NCBI RefSeq assembly: GCF_035712445.1
Contig: NZ_DASTAT010000062.1
Location: 1-64,000, forward strand
DNA length: 64,000 bases
Origin: Oligoflexus sp.
Lineage (GTDB): Bacteria; Bdellovibrionota_B; Oligoflexia; Oligoflexales; Oligoflexaceae
Direction: 5' to 3'
The notes beneath the pieces were generated by a model, which saw only the letters and a program-made list of their open reading frames with translations, was not told the DNA's origin and did not search any database. The first letter of the stretch is position 1. The number at the start of each line of letters is the position of its first letter. Made by a program: the position numbers and the translations under genes. Positions 62,223 to 64,000 of this stretch are shown here, piece after piece.

Positions 62223-62561
62223 TTAAAGCAGTGGCATCTTCCTCTGACCCGGACGCCCTTTCGGAAGCGGTGCGGGCGGCGGTGGATTGTGGGACAGGAG
62301 AAGTCCCTGAGGGCCCAGCTTGTGACAGAGGTTGTCGATAGCCTGAAAACCATCAGCGCCCTGACCATGACAGGAGATGTAGTGGCCTTCGCTATCGCGT
62401 CCACAGAGTTCCACGAACACACCTTTCTGTTCCTGAGTAAAGGAAAGGCGCAGATCCAGGCGACGGTTCCAAAGTTCGGCGCAGGATTCCAGTTTCTGCC
62501 TGGCGTAACCATGAAGTCTTGGCGAAGGCGGCATACGGCGAAAAAGGGTGTCGATCATCAT
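62223..62561 (-). CDS. HPF/RaiA-like ribosome hibernation-type protein
   Basis: The protein is 112 aa. AAGGAG lies about 8 nt before the ATG. It keeps the beta-alpha-beta3-alpha HPF fold pattern (SPRLHGYARQKLESC, DLRLSFTQEQKGVFVELCGR, HYISCHGQGADGFQAIDNLCHKLGPQ), where the D-x-F-x-AID helix is the most recognisable element. It has few basic residues for 16S rRNA contact and ends in a Pro-rich, basic tail, so a role other than ribosome binding is possible. It is divergent from the EEP gene. Confidence 0.65.
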   Translation of the reverse strand: MMIDTLFRRMPPSPRLHGYARQKLESCAELWNRRLDLRLSFTQEQKGVFVELCGRDSEGHYISCHGQGADGFQAIDNLCHKLGPQGLLLSHNPPPPAPLPKGRPGQRKMPLL

Positions 62562-62677
62562 GGGAGATACTCCTTTATGATTCGGAAACCGGGATGGCCA
62601 TCAAAATTCCCCACTATAGAATCGAAGTTTTCGCGCATGCGCAAGACTGGAGTGAAAAATCCCTGACGGAGCCTTGC

Positions 62678-63517
62678 ATGCCTGAAAAATCCAAGAAGAA
62701 AATGAAGATCACCAAACCCCGCCGGCCCTATCAGCACGTGCTGCGAAGCCTCAGCAAGGTGGTGAAGATCAATCGTGAGATTGATACCCCGGTATGGCTG
62801 TCGGGGAATGCGGAGCACGGCCAATGGGGCTCGTGGCCCTTGCGCTTGACGATATGGAATATGTTCAAGGGTCACGGCGGCGAGCATTTTTACAATGATT
62901 TTCGCCTGCTGAGTTTTCAGAGCGACCTTGTGCTTCTGCAGGAGGCCCTGATGTCCCGGCGGTCCCTGACCGAACTGTCGCCGCAGGGCTTCCTGGGCGT
63001 TCACGGGGCGTCCTACGAACGCGTGGATCAGCTGCGCGATGGGGTGATGACGCTGGCCCGGATGATGACCGATGAGGCGCCTTTACGGATTCTCTGTAAA
63101 TACCCCGAGCCGGTCCTGAAGACTCCTAAAGCGGCTTTGGTGACCTGCTATGCCTTGGCCCATTCCACCGAGAAGCTTATGGTCGTCAATATCCACGCGA
63201 CCCTGATCCGGACCATCAAACGTGCGGTTGAGGAGCTGGATCACCTCATCCATCAGCTGCCCGAGCACAAGGGGCCGATTATCTTCGCCGGGGATTTTAA
63301 TACGTTTACGCCGAAGTACTTCAAGGCCGTGGCGGGGAAGCTGGAGGAACTGGGGCTGCATTATGTGGCCATCCCCGGGGATCCCCGACGGCCGGTAGAT
63401 CATTTGGATCAGTTGTTTGTGCGTGGGTTGAATGTTAAGGATGTGTGGGTGGAGACGAGGATTCAATCGTCGGATCATTTTCCGATCCGGGCGGTTTTGG
63501 AGTATAAGTCGAAGTGA
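62678..63517 (+). CDS. Endonuclease/exonuclease/phosphatase-family protein, cytoplasmic
   Basis: The protein is 279 aa. Start 62678 has GGAG 7 nt upstream; the longer frame crosses the divergent HPF-like gene. No signal peptide but a very basic N-terminus (EKSKKKMKITKPRRP). EEP motifs: LTIWNMFKG, LVLLQEAL, VVNIHATL, FAGDFNTF and SSDHFPI. The group resembles YafD-like proteins. Likely a nuclease or phosphatase acting in the cytoplasm; substrate unknown. It is a distant relative of the secreted EEP protein at 21138. Confidence 0.82.
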   Translation: MPEKSKKKMKITKPRRPYQHVLRSLSKVVKINREIDTPVWLSGNAEHGQWGSWPLRLTIWNMFKGHGGEHFYNDFRLLSFQSDLVLLQEALMSRRSLTELSPQGFLGVHGASYERVDQLRDGVMTLARMMTDEAPLRILCKYPEPVLKTPKAALVTCYALAHSTEKLMVVNIHATLIRTIKRAVEELDHLIHQLPEHKGPIIFAGDFNTFTPKYFKAVAGKLEELGLHYVAIPGDPRRPVDHLDQLFVRGLNVKDVWVETRIQSSDHFPIRAVLEYKSK

Positions 63518-63532
63518 GAGGATTATTCAGGC

Positions 63533-63691
63533 TTGTCAACTCTGACTGGAATCCTGTCTGAGAAAATAAAAGCTTATTTGGAAGCGACAGGGGGCAGCCT
63601 TGTAAAGTTGGCTGAAGAAATGGGTTTGCCGGCAACGACCTTGCGTCGCTGGGGGAAACAAGATCTTTCCAGAGTTAGTACAAGAGATTAG
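63533..63691 (+). CDS. Possible 52-residue HTH-like protein
   Basis: A TTG-initiated frame just after the EEP stop reads through LSEKIKAYLEATGGSL, KLAEEMGLPATTLRRWG and ends DLSRVSTRD. The middle part is a convincing helix-turn-helix (LAEEMGLPATTLRRW), but no good ribosome-binding site and no start other than TTG exist. It may be a small regulator or a fragment of a larger one. Its last bases overlap the stop of the degenerate response regulator on the other strand. Confidence 0.4.
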   Translation: MSTLTGILSEKIKAYLEATGGSLVKLAEEMGLPATTLRRWGKQDLSRVSTRD

Positions 63692-64000
63692 GTGATTTTC
63701 CTTCGCAGGCTTTCCGTCAAGACTATGCCTTCAGGATGCCTGGCAAGGAAAGCGGACTGCAGGGGATTTTGATTCCTGCGGCTGCGAATTAAGGCATCCA
63801 GTTCAAAAAGCCCGCTTCACATGAATGACAAGTTCCTGTTCGCCTGGAGCGAAGGGTTTTCGCAGGCACATGAGTGCACCCAGAGCCGTGAATGTCGGTC
63901 AGAACCAGATCGGTGTGTCGGGATTGAAGGAATTTGCGGGCGTCATCGAGAGTCTGGACGCCGCTGCTATTGCGAGGGCAAAGCCGTCGTCGTCGAGGAT
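63688..64000 (-). pseudogene. Degenerate response regulator (receiver fragments in three frames), runs off the edge
   Basis: Minus-strand translation from 64000 gives ILDDDGFALAIAAA, the start of a receiver domain. Homology continues in a second frame with TLDDARKFLQSRHTDLVLTDIHGSG (acceptor Asp). A third frame gives LRKPFAPGEQELVIHVKRAF (conserved Lys-Pro), and a further shift gives FELDALIRSRRNQ, ending RRKIT and stop at 63688. At least three frame changes in about 300 bases mean the gene is dead. It accounts for most of the 309 bases after 63691; nothing else is recognised there. Confidence 0.65.

Noticed and set aside
1..64000. tRNA, rRNA, CRISPR array, IS element or prophage
   Set aside because: No cloverleaf-like, rRNA-like, regularly spaced repeat, transposase or phage structural sequence was recognised by eye; short tRNAs could still be missed without a dedicated scan.

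Overview
The window reads as chromosomal DNA of a free-living Gram-negative bacterium. It has two TonB-dependent receptors, C-terminal-Phe outer-membrane proteins, many lipoproteins with lipoboxes, CYP152-type and RegA-type proteins and multihaem lipoproteins. The abundance of 7TMR-DISM sensors, TatT-like periplasmic proteins and signalling cyclases, with almost no phage or IS material, fits the Bdellovibrionota/Oligoflexia group, but that placement is inference. No rRNA, tRNA, CRISPR array or intact mobile element was seen. Genes are densely packed. ATGA/GTGA overlaps are common inside operons, and several convergent pairs overlap at their 3' ends.

Layout. 0-3 kb: minus-strand secreted lipoprotein genes and a TonB-dependent siderophore-type receptor broken by one frameshift. 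3-8 kb: a TatT-like periplasmic protein, a CYP152 fatty-acid peroxygenase, a decayed multicopper-oxidase fragment and a TPR/class III cyclase with a degenerate active site. 8-11 kb: a compact operon of a small helical protein, a DsbA-family oxidoreductase and a CPA antiporter. 11.5-14 kb: three tandem periplasmic solute-binding-like proteins. 14-17.5 kb: a TonB receptor with a partner lipoprotein and a strong terminator. 17.7-24.5 kb: a CheA-like Hpt/ATPase sensor kinase, a PLD lipoprotein, an EEP nuclease/phosphatase, a cNMP-binding EAL protein and a second TatT-like protein. 24.7-32 kb: LTA-synthase-like, SGNH hydrolase, SDR, AlkB, an ABC exporter and an MFS gene. 32-41.5 kb: a second CheA-like kinase with a 7TMR-DISM sensor, small and PA14 lipoproteins, a transporter, a GH5 endoglycoceramidase-like enzyme, a secreted alpha/beta hydrolase and a haem-binding protein.

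41.5-49 kb is the most interesting part. It holds a metalloprotease lipoprotein, then a bufferin-like RiPP operon: a Cys-repeat lipoprotein fused to a monohaem cytochrome domain, an MNIO/DUF692 enzyme and a DUF2063 partner. Facing it is an operon of a YtkA/FixH-like lipoprotein, a CSSC-headed beta-barrel protein and a thioredoxin-like protein. An orphan RegA/PrrA-type response regulator is divergent from that operon. Together this looks like a periplasmic copper (or related metal) handling module whose metallophore precursor is unusual.

49-64 kb: a dihaem lipoprotein, an M49-like metalloprotease with an EF-hand, a paralogue of the small helical protein from 8 kb, a REC-GGDEF diguanylate cyclase, an ABC exporter with a GT9 glycosyltransferase, a TetR regulator, a 7TMR-DISM cyclase, a phosphoesterase plus outer-membrane protein pair, an HPF-like protein and an EEP-family protein. 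At the right edge there is a short HTH-like reading frame and the multiply frameshifted remains of a response regulator. Second-messenger proteins (two class III cyclase-like proteins, one cNMP-binding EAL, one GGDEF) are spread through the window and could form one cNMP/c-di-GMP network.
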